A stretch of DNA of 64,000 nucleotides, taken from contig CANQRG010000009.1 of NCBI GenBank assembly GCA_947626165.1, positions 1-64,000 on the forward strand. Reading direction: 5' to 3'. The DNA comes from an uncultured Clostridia bacterium (GTDB lineage Bacteria > Bacillota > Clostridia > Oscillospirales > Ruminococcaceae). Shown one piece after another: positions 1-9,038 of this stretch. The notes beneath the pieces are model-generated. The model ran no database searches. It saw only the letters and a program-made list of their open reading frames with translations, and was not told the origin of the DNA. Both the position numbers and the translations under genes were made by a program. How positions within the stretch are numbered: position 1 is the stretch's first letter; each line of letters begins with the position of its first letter.

Positions 1-188
1 TTTTTCGAGTGCCTGATTATTATATCACGTGCCTTTTTCTTTGTCAAGCATTTTTTCAAAATTTTTTTCAAAAAATTATAACCATTATTTTTTACAAATC
101 AAGCCGGACTTTTTTCTCTATTATTCGGCATAATAGCTATATAATTAATAATGTATAGATTTATTAAATCAAAATATCTTGCTTTTTG

Positions 189-217
189 TTGACATATAAG
201 TAAAGTAGTTGTATAAT
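189..217 (+). promoter_or_regulatory. Sigma-A promoter of metK
   Basis: TTGACA at 189-194 and TATAAT at 212-217 are separated by 17 bp, both perfect matches to the vegetative consensus. Transcription should start just before the SAM-I riboswitch, which begins about 12 bp downstream. Confidence 0.9.
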
Positions 218-228
218 AAACCTACAAC

Positions 229-336
229 CTTATCAAGAGCGGCGGAGGAAACAGGTCCTGTGAAGCCCGGCAACCTAATTTTTATTAAGGTGCTAAATCC
301 TGCGGTAATAAATCCGAAAGATGAGGAATTTAGATG
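229..336 (+). promoter_or_regulatory. SAM-I (S-box) riboswitch aptamer
   Basis: The leader has the S-box core: CTTATCAAGAG, then GGCGGAGG, a short arm, GAAGCCCGGCAACC, and a closing strand ending GATGAGG. Its position directly before metK fits the family, in which bound S-adenosylmethionine favours a downstream terminator and lowers methionine or SAM synthesis. The matching terminator lies at 345-373. Confidence 0.95.
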
Positions 337-344
337 ATAAATTC

Positions 345-373
345 AAGCGTTTCGGTTTTTGAAGCGCTTTTTT
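345..373 (+). terminator. Riboswitch expression-platform terminator
   Basis: A 9-bp stem (AAGCGTTTC with GAAGCGCTT, one G-U pair) and a 7-nt loop are followed by a T-run. It lies between the SAM-I aptamer and the metK ribosome binding site, so it is the expected SAM-dependent OFF switch. Confidence 0.88.
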
Positions 374-400
374 GTTTATTAAAATTTGGAGGAATTTAAA

Positions 401-1579
401 ATGTCAAGAAATCTTTTTACTTCTGAATCAGTAACAGAAGGGCATCCCGATAAAATATGCGACCAGGTTTCAGATGCCATATTAGACGCAATGCTTGAAC
501 AAGACCCTTATTCAAGAGTTGCCTGTGAAACAGTTGCAACAACTGGAATGATAATGTGTATGGGTGAAATAACAACAAAAGCACAAGTCGATATACCGGA
601 GATAGTCAGACATACAGTAAACGAAATAGGATACGATAACGACTCCTACGGCTTTAACGGCAATACCTGCGCTGTTATTACAACTATAGACAAGCAGTCT
701 CCTGACATTGCTCAAGGCGTTGACAACGCTTTGGAAGGACGGGAAAAGAACTTAAATGATATAGGCGCAGGAGATCAGGGTATGATGTTCGGTTATGCCT
801 GCAATGAAACCCCAGAGCTTATGCCTATGCCTATTTCTCTGGCGCATAGGCTTGCCCAAAGGCTAACTGATGTCAGAAAAAACGGAACTCTCCCCTACCT
901 CCGTCCTGATGGAAAAACTCAGGTAACGGTTGAATACGAAAACAACAAACCAAAGAGGATCGACGCCGTAGTTATTTCTTCTCAGCACGACGAAAAAGTA
1001 ACGCTTGAACAAATAAGAAAAGACATTATCAAATATGTTGTAAAGGCTGTTATACCAAGTGAACTTCTTGACGATAAAACACAGTATTTTGTAAATCCCA
1101 CAGGAAGATTTGTTATCGGCGGTCCTCACGGTGACAGCGGACTTACCGGAAGAAAAATCATTATAGATACCTACGGCGGAATGGGACGTCACGGCGGCGG
1201 AGCTTTCTCGGGTAAAGACCCCACAAAAGTCGACCGCTCGGCGGCTTATATGGCAAGATATGTTGCCAAAAACATTGTTGCCGCAGGTCTTGCCGATAAG
1301 TGCGAGGTTCAGCTTGCTTACGCTATCGGTGTTGCGTCTCCTGTTTCGGTTATGATCGATATTAATACATTCGGTACAAGCAATCTGGACCCTGATAAGT
1401 TAAGCGAAGCTGTCAGAAAGGTTTTCGACTTACGTCCGTCAGCTATTATTGAAACGCTCGGACTTCGCAAGCCTATTTATAAACAACTTGCAGCATACGG
1501 TCATATGGGACGCGAAGATTTAGACGTTGCATGGGAGAAAACAGACAAAGTCGAGGAACTAAAAAGGATAATTTTGTAA
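401..1579 (+). CDS. metK: S-adenosylmethionine synthetase
   Basis: MetK makes S-adenosylmethionine from methionine and ATP. The 392-residue protein begins [18 protein letters not shown], the usual N-terminus with the ATP-binding EGHPDK motif. [10 protein letters not shown] and the glycine-rich [16 protein letters not shown] motif of the active site are also present. I chose ATG 401, not the upstream in-frame TTG at 386, because GGAGG at 388-392 lies 8 nt before it and would otherwise be inside the gene. It is a single-gene unit under a SAM-I riboswitch, ending at a terminator shared with gpsA. Confidence 0.97.
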   Translation: MSRNLFTSESVTEGHPDKICDQVSDAILDAMLEQDPYSRVACETVATTGMIMCMGEITTKAQVDIPEIVRHTVNEIGYDNDSYGFNGNTCAVITTIDKQSPDIAQGVDNALEGREKNLNDIGAGDQGMMFGYACNETPELMPMPISLAHRLAQRLTDVRKNGTLPYLRPDGKTQVTVEYENNKPKRIDAVVISSQHDEKVTLEQIRKDIIKYVVKAVIPSELLDDKTQYFVNPTGRFVIGGPHGDSGLTGRKIIIDTYGGMGRHGGGAFSGKDPTKVDRSAAYMARYVAKNIVAAGLADKCEVQLAYAIGVASPVSVMIDINTFGTSNLDPDKLSEAVRKVFDLRPSAIIETLGLRKPIYKQLAAYGHMGREDLDVAWEKTDKVEELKRIIL

Positions 1580-1630
1580 CTATTTATACTTTTACATTTG
1601 GTGTGTTTTATATTCATTAAAGCATTTCTT

Positions 1631-1665
1631 AAAAAAGGTTGCCTGGTAACAGGCAACCTTTTTTT
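1631..1665. terminator. Bidirectional terminator between metK and gpsA
   Basis: A 15-bp perfect stem (AAAAAAGGTTGCCTG with its complement) around a GTAA loop has an A-tract on one side and a T-tract on the other. It can end both metK and the convergent der-plsY-gpsA unit, and overlaps the gpsA stop region. Confidence 0.92.
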
Positions 1666-2665
1666 ACAAAACTATTCTCTCATTCTCACTGGATTTCGGT
1701 CTTGTCATAAGCTCCTTTAGCGCAGCGTCGACCTGCTTACCCTGAAACAAAACTGCGTAAAGCTGTTCGGTTATCGGCATCTCGACCCCCTGAGTCTTTG
1801 CAAGTGCATAAGCGGTTTTTGTACAGTAATAACCCTCGACCGTTCCTACCGTTCTTACCGCCTCTTCAGGAGTTTGACCTTTTCCTATCAATATGCCTGC
1901 ACGTCGGTTTCTCGAATGCATACTAGTACAAGTAACTATTAGATCACCTATTCCTGTCAGTCCTGCAAAGGTACTGGTATTTGCCCCTAAAGATACCCCC
2001 AGACGAGCTATCTCGCTGATACCTCTCGTCATAAGAGCCGCCTTTGTATTATCTCCAAAGCCCATACCATCGCAAATTCCAGCCGCAAGAGCAATTATAT
2101 TTTTGAGCGAACCCCCTATCTCACAGCCGATAATATCGTCATTAATATATATTCTCAGAACTTCACTCGACATAGTTTCCTGAATGTACTTTGCCGCATC
2201 GTGATCCTTTGACGAGACTACGACTGTTGTAGGAATACCCTTTGCAAGCTCTTCAGCATGAGAAGGTCCCGTAAGTACAATTACTCTGTTTTTATCAAAG
2301 ACTTCAGAAACAACAACGCTCATTCGCTTTAGCGTACCATTTTCTAAACCCTTTGACGTGTTTACAATATAGGTATTTTCACTCATATAAGGCTTAGCCG
2401 TCTCACAAGTTTCCCTTACAAATGAAGAAGGAATACCCACAATAGCTATATCCTTACCTCTTACACAGGAAATATCGGTAGTCAGCTTAACGCTTTTAGG
2501 AATGATAGTTCCGGGAAGCTTTGCTTTAAGCTCACCCGTTCTTTCTATGGTATCTATTTCATCTTTAAACCTCGACCACACCGTAACATTGTGACCCAAT
2601 CTGTCACACATAACAGCTAGCGAAAGCCCGAATCCTCCAGAACCCAGAATAACTATATCAGCCAT
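1664..2665 (-). CDS. gpsA: NAD(P)-dependent glycerol-3-phosphate dehydrogenase
   Basis: GpsA reduces dihydroxyacetone phosphate to sn-glycerol 3-phosphate for phospholipid synthesis. The 333-residue protein starts with a Rossmann motif, GSGGFGLSLA. The family segments GPSHAEE, GGSLKNIIALAAGICDG and TGIGDLIVTC follow, including the catalytic lysine of the SLKN motif. It is the last gene of a der-plsY-gpsA unit; PlsY uses the glycerol 3-phosphate that this enzyme makes. A GGAGGATCA ribosome site precedes the ATG. Confidence 0.96.
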   Translation of the reverse strand: MADIVILGSGGFGLSLAVMCDRLGHNVTVWSRFKDEIDTIERTGELKAKLPGTIIPKSVKLTTDISCVRGKDIAIVGIPSSFVRETCETAKPYMSENTYIVNTSKGLENGTLKRMSVVVSEVFDKNRVIVLTGPSHAEELAKGIPTTVVVSSKDHDAAKYIQETMSSEVLRIYINDDIIGCEIGGSLKNIIALAAGICDGMGFGDNTKAALMTRGISEIARLGVSLGANTSTFAGLTGIGDLIVTCTSMHSRNRRAGILIGKGQTPEEAVRTVGTVEGYYCTKTAYALAKTQGVEMPITEQLYAVLFQGKQVDAALKELMTRPKSSENERIVL

Positions 2666-2695
2666 ATTGATCCTCCGTCATATTTTATATTAATA

Positions 2696-3352
2696 CTATC
2701 TCTTACTTTTAAAACTCAGTTTATTTTCCTCGTGGTTTTTAAGTCTGACTATGTTGGCTTTATGCTTGTATATTATAAGAACTGCCAGCAAAATTGCAAA
2801 CAAAACATTTATCCATACTCCGTCATATCCCCGAACCGCCTGAGAGATGCCGGTAACAAAGGGATAAAAACTCATAGATACTATTGACCCTAAGGAAACA
2901 TACCTTGTGATTGAAACAATAATAATAAACACAGCTAAACATAAAAGAGTTGTAACAGGGTCAACAGCAAGCATTGTAGTACAGGCAGTCAGAACACCCT
3001 TTCCGCCTTTAAAACCGTAATACAGCGGAAAAATATGACCAAACACAACGCAAACCCCTGCAACATATCCAATAAACAGACTGTCTCCGAAGAACAAAAC
3101 GCCTAGAATGTCAGTTACGATAAGCCTTGCCAGAACTACCGCAATAACACCCTTAAACAAATCGCATAAAAGAGTTATCAAAGCAGGTATTTTCCCGTAA
3201 ACTCTTAGAACATTAGTAAGTCCTGCGCTTTTACTCCCGTATTTTCTTATATCGTCGTGCTTGATAAGCCTGCAAACTATCAGCGCAGAATTAAAGCTGC
3301 CAAACAAATATGAAGCTATTGCTGTGACTGCAATACATAAAAATCCTACCAT
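2696..3352 (-). CDS. plsY: Acyl-phosphate:glycerol-3-phosphate acyltransferase
   Basis: PlsY is an integral membrane enzyme that acylates glycerol 3-phosphate at sn-1 using acyl phosphate. The 218-residue protein has several hydrophobic segments and the conserved loops GSFNSA near residue 18, SAGLTNVLR near residue 43 and GFKGGKGVLT near residue 113. Its place between der and gpsA puts substrate supply and acylation in one operon. The lysine-rich C-terminal tail is probably cytoplasmic. Confidence 0.95.
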   Translation of the reverse strand: MVGFLCIAVTAIASYLFGSFNSALIVCRLIKHDDIRKYGSKSAGLTNVLRVYGKIPALITLLCDLFKGVIAVVLARLIVTDILGVLFFGDSLFIGYVAGVCVVFGHIFPLYYGFKGGKGVLTACTTMLAVDPVTTLLCLAVFIIIVSITRYVSLGSIVSMSFYPFVTGISQAVRGYDGVWINVLFAILLAVLIIYKHKANIVRLKNHEENKLSFKSKR

Positions 3353-3367
3353 AAATAATCACCCAAG

Positions 3368-4699
3368 TTATTTTGTATCGTTTACTCCACGCTCTCTGAC
3401 AATAAATCTTACAGGCGTTCCCTCAAGACCAAAGGTTTCACGTATTTGGTTTTCCAAATACCTTTGATATGAAAAGTGGAAAAGCTCAGCTTTATTTACA
3501 AATACAACAAATGTAGGAGGCTTGGTAGTAGGCTGTGTCATATAGTAAATCTTCAGCCTTTTTCCCTTATCAGACGGTGGCTGAACTCTGCTTGTTGCAT
3601 AAGCTAAAACGTCGTTTAGCTTTCCTGTTGAAATTCGTACAGAATTTTTCTCAGCAACATATTTTATAATGTCAAACAGCTTATCCAACCTCTGCCCTGT
3701 TTTTGCTGAAATAAACACAAACGGAACATACGACATAAAACTGAAATCATTTTTCAGCTTGTTTGTGTATTCAGACATAGTATTTGTATCTTTCTCGACA
3801 GCGTCCCATTTGTTGATAGCTACAACGCACGCCTTACCCTGCTCGTGGGCATAGCCGGCAACCTTAGAATCCTGTTCGGTAAAACCGACGGTAGCATCTA
3901 TCACGATAACCGCAACGTCTGCTCTGTCGACCGCCATATAAGCTCTGAGAACACTGTATTTCTCGATGTTTTCTAAAACCTTTGACTTTCTCCTGATGCC
4001 TGCTGTATCAATAAAAACAAACTTGCCTTTTTCATTTTCAACTAAAGTGTCGGTCGCATCTCTGGTCGTACCTGCAATGTCTGAAACGATAAGCCTTTCT
4101 TCTCCGCATATCCTATTTATAATTGAGGATTTTCCGGCATTCGGCTTTCCTATTACAGCTACTTTTATGGTATCACTTTCGTCTTCCTCATCATCAGCAT
4201 CTGGAAAATATTTAATTACCTCATCAAGCAGTTCGCCAGTGCCGTGTCCGTGAACTGAAGATACCGCTATTGGATCTCCTATTCCTAAATTGTAAAACTC
4301 ATAAATTTCAGGGGGAGGATCTCCGACACTGTCGCATTTATTTACACAAAGTACAACGGGCTTTCCCGACTTCATAAGCATAGCCGCTACGTCATAGTCA
4401 TTTGCGGTTACACCTGTTCTTACATCGGTAATAAAAATAATTACATCTGCGCTAGTTATTGCAACCTCTGCCTGACGCTTCATCTGATTGAGAATAATAT
4501 CATCTGTTTCGGGTTCGATTCCGCCTGTATCTACAAGCATAAACTGCTTGCCGCACCACTCGCACTTTGAGTAGATCCTGTCTCTGGTAACACCGGGTGT
4601 ATCCTCAACAATAGACAGCTTTTGTCCTATCAGCTTATTAAATAATGTAGATTTTCCAACATTAGGTCTGCCGACGATAGCGGCTACAGGTAATGCCAT
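3368..4699 (-). CDS. der: Ribosome biogenesis GTPase Der (EngA)
   Basis: Der is an essential double GTPase needed for maturation of the 50S subunit. Two G domains are visible, with P-loops GRPNVGKST at residue 10 and GKPNAGKSS at residue 184, each followed by DTGG/DTAG and NKxD-type motifs (NKCD, NKWD). The C-terminal 100 residues form the KH-like domain. The 443-residue length is normal. It is the first gene of the der-plsY-gpsA unit, following the rpmF terminator. Confidence 0.97.
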   Translation of the reverse strand: MALPVAAIVGRPNVGKSTLFNKLIGQKLSIVEDTPGVTRDRIYSKCEWCGKQFMLVDTGGIEPETDDIILNQMKRQAEVAITSADVIIFITDVRTGVTANDYDVAAMLMKSGKPVVLCVNKCDSVGDPPPEIYEFYNLGIGDPIAVSSVHGHGTGELLDEVIKYFPDADDEEDESDTIKVAVIGKPNAGKSSIINRICGEERLIVSDIAGTTRDATDTLVENEKGKFVFIDTAGIRRKSKVLENIEKYSVLRAYMAVDRADVAVIVIDATVGFTEQDSKVAGYAHEQGKACVVAINKWDAVEKDTNTMSEYTNKLKNDFSFMSYVPFVFISAKTGQRLDKLFDIIKYVAEKNSVRISTGKLNDVLAYATSRVQPPSDKGKRLKIYYMTQPTTKPPTFVVFVNKAELFHFSYQRYLENQIRETFGLEGTPVRFIVRERGVNDTK

Positions 4700-4730
4700 A
4701 AATCTTTATCCTCCAATAAATTATTACAAG

Positions 4731-4768
4731 AAAAAAGCAGAGAAGGAATAACTCCACCTCTGCTTTAC
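4731..4768 (-). terminator. Terminator after rpmF
   Basis: On the minus strand AAGCAGAG and CTCTGCTT form a stem around a 15-nt partly paired interior, followed by TTTTTTCTT. It sits between the rpmF stop and the der start. Confidence 0.85.
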
Positions 4769-4776
4769 AAAGATGC

Positions 4777-4971
4777 TTACTTAGCAGCATCGCTGCTTTT
4801 TTTGATAACCTCTACACCCTTATAAAATCCGCAATTTTTACAAACTTTATGTGGAGCTGTAAGCTCACCGCAATTAGAACATCTGCTTAATGCCGGTGCG
4901 TCTAATTTCCAAACAGCAGAACGTCTCTTATCACGTCTGGCTTTGGATACCTTTCTCTTTGGTACTGCCAT
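4777..4971 (-). CDS. rpmF: 50S ribosomal protein L32
   Basis: L32 is a small basic protein of the large subunit. The 64 residues start MAVPKRKVSKARRDKRR, the usual family opening. Two CxxC pairs (CSNC, CKNC) form a zinc ribbon, so this is the zinc-binding form. It follows yceD, its usual partner, and is closed by its own terminator. Confidence 0.97.
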   Translation of the reverse strand: MAVPKRKVSKARRDKRRSAVWKLDAPALSRCSNCGELTAPHKVCKNCGFYKGVEVIKKSSDAAK

Positions 4972-5019
4972 TGTGGCACCTCCTCTTAGGATATTTTTAA
5001 TTAAGTATTGTTGCGGCTA

Positions 5020-5469
5020 TTAACTCTTTGAGCATTCGCAAGAAGCTTCATTTAGGTTTTGTCCGCATATGAAGCATAAGCCCTTGCAGTCTTCCTTACA
5101 CAAAATCTTTGAAGGCAGCTGCAACAATAAATCAGAAATAGCCAACTCGTCCAAGTCAAGAACCATATTCTCACACACAATATGCTCGTCGTCCTCATTT
5201 TGAGAATTACGAACTATAGTATGCTCAAAATCATAATCGTATTCCCGCTCGAACATCTTAAGACATCTGTCACAAACGTGATTCAAAACAAAACTTGTAT
5301 GAAATTTCAGCGTTACAATTCCAGCTCTGTTTTCGACTTCTCCGTTTATAGATACAGGTGTTTTGAATGAAACCGCCTTGTAACCGTCAAGCTCCTCAAG
5401 CGGTATTTTATAATCAATTTCCTTGCGTTCCCCAACTATATCGAACAGCTGCTTCAGTTGAATTTTCAT
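5020..5469 (-). CDS. YceD family (DUF177) protein
   Basis: YceD proteins are co-encoded with L32 in most bacteria and are linked to ribosomal RNA and large-subunit assembly. The 149-residue protein has a central CDRC motif and the diagnostic cysteine-rich tail with CKEDCKGLCFICGQNLN. A consensus promoter lies immediately upstream, so yceD-rpmF is a two-gene unit. Confidence 0.9.
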   Translation of the reverse strand: MKIQLKQLFDIVGERKEIDYKIPLEELDGYKAVSFKTPVSINGEVENRAGIVTLKFHTSFVLNHVCDRCLKMFEREYDYDFEHTIVRNSQNEDDEHIVCENMVLDLDELAISDLLLQLPSKILCKEDCKGLCFICGQNLNEASCECSKS

Positions 5470-5496
5470 TCTAACACCTCAAACATCATAAATTAC

Positions 5497-5525
5497 ATTA
5501 TAACTATTATAATTTACATTGTCAA
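5497..5525 (-). promoter_or_regulatory. Promoter of yceD-rpmF
   Basis: Read on the minus strand, TTGACA (5525-5520) and TATAAT (5502-5497) are spaced by 17 bp, about 30 bp before the yceD start. Confidence 0.85.
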
Positions 5526-5566
5526 TAGTTTTTATGTAATTTTAAAACAAACTAATGCTTTAAGGC

Positions 5567-5968
5567 TTACATAAACGCCTTTACTCTGTCAGGAAGCTCC
5601 TGTGCGTCAGTAGAAACTGTGAAAACTATATTTACATTTTCAGCATGAGCGTTCAGCTTTTCAAACATAGCGCCAAGCTCATCATAATCTCTTCCGCCAA
5701 TTTTCAGAATACCGTCGATGAAAACCTCCTGGATATCATAATTTCCTGCCAGCATACCCATAACAAATCCGTAGAATGTATCATAGCTGTCAATAGCATA
5801 TTCTTCTGCATCAACAAGTCTTACGCTGTGAGGAAGATCGTATGTCAGTTTCATTCCCTTTTCAATACAAACAACATTACCTGTTGCTTTATTGGAAGCC
5901 TCGGTAATTTTGTCAACCAAGATTTTTGTTTTTCCTGTTCCTTTTTTTCCTGTTATAATGCTGATCAT
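5567..5968 (-). CDS. Small P-loop ATPase-like protein, function unknown
   Basis: The 133-residue protein opens with a Walker A motif (GKKGTGKTK, residues 7-15). It has a Walker B-like segment, EVFIDGIL, near residue 81. There is no membrane segment, and it is too short for a full AAA or RecA domain with accessory parts. I recognise it only as a conserved Clostridia-type small ATPase; substrate and partners are not evident. It stands alone between yceD and pgi, preceded by a GGAG ribosome site. Confidence 0.7.
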   Translation of the reverse strand: MISIITGKKGTGKTKILVDKITEASNKATGNVVCIEKGMKLTYDLPHSVRLVDAEEYAIDSYDTFYGFVMGMLAGNYDIQEVFIDGILKIGGRDYDELGAMFEKLNAHAENVNIVFTVSTDAQELPDRVKAFM

Positions 5969-6061
5969 AACAACACTCCGTTCCGCCCATTAGGGCAATT
6001 TATTTTAACGGACAAACCTGTCCGAAAATGGATTATATTAAATATAGTATAAGCCCTTGAC

Positions 6062-7393
6062 CTACTTCAATTTTTCCTCAAGCTCTGCTTTCTGATCCTC
6101 ATAACCCGGTTTTCCCAAAAGAGCAAACATATTCTTTTTATAGCTCTCAACACCCGGCTGATTAAACGGGTTTACTCCTAAAACATAACCTGAAACAGCA
6201 CAAGCCTTCTCAAAGAAATATACCATCTCACCGAAGTTCTCCTCGTCAAGCTCATCGACCTCGATAACTACGTTAGGTACTCCGCCGTCAGTATGAGCCA
6301 AAATAGTACCCTCTAAAGCCTTTCTGTTTACGTCAGACATATTCTGATTTGTAAGGAAATTCAGACCGTCTAAATTTTCAACGTCCTCCTCCAAGAATAG
6401 ATCCTGCTTAGGCTTCTTTATATCAACTACTGTCTCAAACATTATCCTTGAGCCGTCCTGGATAAACTGACCGAGAGAGTGAAGATCTGTCGAAAAAGTA
6501 GCAGATGACGGGAATATACCCTTGTTGTCCTTGCCCTCGCTCTCGCCGTAAAGCTGTTTCCACCACTCTGCCATCATTGTAAAGCTAGGCTCATAAGAAA
6601 CAAGCATTTCAACCGACTTGCCCTTTCTATTCAGAATATTTCTTACAGCCGCATACTTGTAGCAGTCGTTATTGTCGTCCTTTGAATATTTATCCATACC
6701 CTTCTTTGCGCCTGCCATTATCTTATCAATATCACAGCCAGCAACTGCAATCGGCAGTAAGCCTACAGCCGTAAGCACCGAAAATCTTCCGCCGATATCG
6801 TCTGCTATAACAAAGGTTTCATAGCCCTCTTTATCGGAAAGCTCTTTTAAAGTTCCCCTCTTAGCGTCGGTAGTTGCAAAAATTCTGTTCTTTGCTTCTA
6901 CCTTACCGTACTTATCTTCAACCAGCTTTTTGAAAATTCTAAAAGCAAGAGCCGGTTCGGTTGTAGTTCCCGACTTTGAGATAACATTAACGCAAATATC
7001 CTTGCCTTCGCAAATAGATAAAATCTCCTGAAGATAAGTCGGGTTTATATTGTTTCCGACAAAGTATATATCAGGGGTATTCTTCTTTAAGTTATTGTAA
7101 AAAGGTGACTTCAATAACTCAATAGCGGCTCTTGCGCCTAAATATGAGCCTCCAATACCGATAACTATAAGGATATCAGCTTTTTCCTTTATCCTCTCAG
7201 CTGCAGCTTTAATTCTTTTAAATTCGTCTTTATCATAATTCTCAGGAAGGTCTACCCAACCCAAAAAATCGTTACCCAGACCGTTTCTATTCTCAATAAT
7301 ATTATGCGCTTCGCTTATTTGCGCTTTCATTGCTTCCATTTCGTGCTCGGCAATAAAATTACCAAGATACTTTGTGTTTAATCTAATTGACAC
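6062..7393 (-). CDS. pgi: Glucose-6-phosphate isomerase
   Basis: Pgi interconverts glucose 6-phosphate and fructose 6-phosphate. The 443-residue protein is the shorter Firmicutes form. It carries [14 protein letters not shown], the [10 protein letters not shown] phosphate-binding loop, the [11 protein letters not shown] signature and a C-terminal [14 protein letters not shown] motif with the catalytic lysine. Translation starts at GTG 7393 behind an AAAGGA site. It appears to be a single-gene unit with its own promoter. Confidence 0.97.
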   Translation of the reverse strand: MSIRLNTKYLGNFIAEHEMEAMKAQISEAHNIIENRNGLGNDFLGWVDLPENYDKDEFKRIKAAAERIKEKADILIVIGIGGSYLGARAAIELLKSPFYNNLKKNTPDIYFVGNNINPTYLQEILSICEGKDICVNVISKSGTTTEPALAFRIFKKLVEDKYGKVEAKNRIFATTDAKRGTLKELSDKEGYETFVIADDIGGRFSVLTAVGLLPIAVAGCDIDKIMAGAKKGMDKYSKDDNNDCYKYAAVRNILNRKGKSVEMLVSYEPSFTMMAEWWKQLYGESEGKDNKGIFPSSATFSTDLHSLGQFIQDGSRIMFETVVDIKKPKQDLFLEEDVENLDGLNFLTNQNMSDVNRKALEGTILAHTDGGVPNVVIEVDELDEENFGEMVYFFEKACAVSGYVLGVNPFNQPGVESYKKNMFALLGKPGYEDQKAELEEKLK

Positions 7394-7426
7394 TTTCCAA
7401 ATTCCTTTCTAGTTTTAACTAATTAC

Positions 7427-7455
7427 ATTTTACTATAAAACAAGTAATTTTTCAA
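7427..7455 (-). promoter_or_regulatory. Probable promoter of pgi
   Basis: On the minus strand TTGAAA (7455-7450) and TAAAAT (7432-7427) have a 17-bp spacer, about 35 bp before the GTG start. Confidence 0.65.
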
Positions 7456-7515
7456 GTGCTCTTTTTGCAACTTTATGTAACAATTAAGTTTTTGTGCAAC
7501 TGATACAATTTTTAA

Positions 7516-8733
7516 TTAATTTCTTAGTAAACTTAACAAAAGTTTACTAAATGCGCCTGCTATGTTTATTCGTTTTACTTCATTCTTTGTATATATATTG
7601 CGTTTCATTAATTCCTTTGTCCCCATTTTAAACACCAGTTCTCCTACCTTTGTGTTCTTAGCTACCGGAGCCTCTAGCTTGCTCATTCTATCACAAGTGA
7701 CGCTGATATCCCCCGCTGTTCCTCTCTTTACAACGAGTCTTGCAGTTCCGTCTACATAGGTATCAGCCTTTAACTCAAATCCGTGGGTAACATTAATAGG
7801 TTCTACAGCGTCCTTTGGTATCTCAGGAGCATAAATATCATAACCTTCAAAGCCAAAATCTAGCATTTCCTGTGCGTCAATCGCTCTGCTGTCGCCATCT
7901 TTAGTTTTAAGAGCAACCGCTATCAAACTGAGTTCGTTTCTTGTTGCCGAAGCAACAATGCAGTTTCCCGACTTATCAGAAGCGCACGCTTTAAGACCGC
8001 TTATGCCCTTATACTTTTTAACAAGAGTATTGAGATTGACAAGCTCTGCCTTTCCTCCTCTTACGCTGTCCATCCATTTGGTAAAAAAGCCTTTTAGATT
8101 TTTATGCTTTAAAAGCTCCGCTGACAAAATCGCTATATCCTTTGCAGTTGAAATATTAGACTCGCTTATCCCTGTACAGTCGACAAATTTTGTGTTTTTC
8201 ATTCCCAGTGATTTTGCGCGGTTGTTCATTGCCTGAACAAATGCCTTCTCATTTCCGGAAATGCCTTCCGCCAAAACAACACAGGCGTCGTTTGCGTTTC
8301 CTATCGTAACAGACTTTAAAAGCTCTTTTACACTTATTTTTTCGCCCACATCCAGCCATATCTGCGAGCCTTGCTTTGAATTAGCAGCCGCAGACGTTAT
8401 AAGTTTTTTATCAAGCGTAAAATTCTTATCCATTTTCAATCTTTCTGCTGTGAGCAGTATGGTCATAAGCTTTGTAAGATACGAAACAGGTGCTTTTTCA
8501 TTAGCTCCTTTTTTATAAATTACAGTCTTTGTAGACGCCTCAAACAGCACTGCTTTTTCAGCCGTTACTGATAACCCCGACTTCTTATGCTCGTTAGATA
8601 TGTCAAGCGCTGTCGCTGCCGCTTCATCTACTGTTTTATAACTGCTTGCGCCGTCAGCATACGCCTTTGTAAAGAACATAGACAAGGTTACTATACACAG
8701 CAGAATGGCAGTTAGATTTTTGATTACTTTCAT
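7516..8733 (-). CDS. PBP5/DacF-like protein with all three catalytic motifs altered
   Basis: The fold is that of a D-Ala-D-Ala carboxypeptidase: a signal peptide (residues 1-27), the peptidase S11 domain to about residue 290, and a C-terminal PBP5-type beta domain. The three penicillin-binding motifs are changed. SxxK reads YLTK (Ser shifted one residue upstream, at 84), SxN reads NAN (146-148), and KTG reads KAC (248-250). Surrounding residues align well with DacF, so this is not a sequencing frameshift. It is probably an inactive homologue that binds peptidoglycan or a partner. I chose ATG 8733 because GGGGAG sits 7 nt upstream; ATG 8739 is too close to it. Confidence 0.85.
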   Translation of the reverse strand: MKVIKNLTAILLCIVTLSMFFTKAYADGASSYKTVDEAAATALDISNEHKKSGLSVTAEKAVLFEASTKTVIYKKGANEKAPVSYLTKLMTILLTAERLKMDKNFTLDKKLITSAAANSKQGSQIWLDVGEKISVKELLKSVTIGNANDACVVLAEGISGNEKAFVQAMNNRAKSLGMKNTKFVDCTGISESNISTAKDIAILSAELLKHKNLKGFFTKWMDSVRGGKAELVNLNTLVKKYKGISGLKACASDKSGNCIVASATRNELSLIAVALKTKDGDSRAIDAQEMLDFGFEGYDIYAPEIPKDAVEPINVTHGFELKADTYVDGTARLVVKRGTAGDISVTCDRMSKLEAPVAKNTKVGELVFKMGTKELMKRNIYTKNEVKRINIAGAFSKLLLSLLRN

Positions 8734-8814
8734 TTCCATACTCCCCTTTATCTTTTGCTATATATTAATATTGCTTAATTAATTTTATGCTAAAGACAAG
8801 GGTTTATGCTATTA

Positions 8815-8972
8815 GAGGCTAGAGGTTAGAGGTTAGAGGCAAGAGGCAAGACCAGCGTGACGGCAACGGTGACGTTGCATCCGGTGCTGCCTATTATAAA
8901 TTTGAAAAATGTTCAAGTTAGTGCAACGGCAGGCTTATCAATTGATAATTGATAATGGATAATGGATAATTT
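8815..8972. repeat. Mosaic intergenic repeat cluster
   Basis: This gap between two genes holds, in order: purine-rich TTAGAGG/CAAGAGG tracts, GCAACGGTGACGTTGCATCC, a GCTGCC...GGCAGGC unit, and tandem AATTGATAATTGATAATGG. The same modules in the same order recur, inverted, at 62816-62935, and parts recur at 25155, 31139, 36858 and 37238. No coding potential is evident. Confidence 0.8.
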
Positions 8973-9003
8973 TTAGAAGTCGAAGCAAGAAGCCAGAGGC
9001 AAG

Positions 9004-9033
9004 AAAAGCGTTCGGAAAATTCCGAACGCTTTT
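9004..9033 (-). terminator. Terminator after the 447-residue secreted protein gene
   Basis: A 13-bp perfect stem, AAAAGCGTTCGGA with its complement, surrounds a 4-nt loop immediately after the stop codon. On the minus strand the stem ends in TTTT. Confidence 0.85.
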
Positions 9034-9038
9034 GCTAT

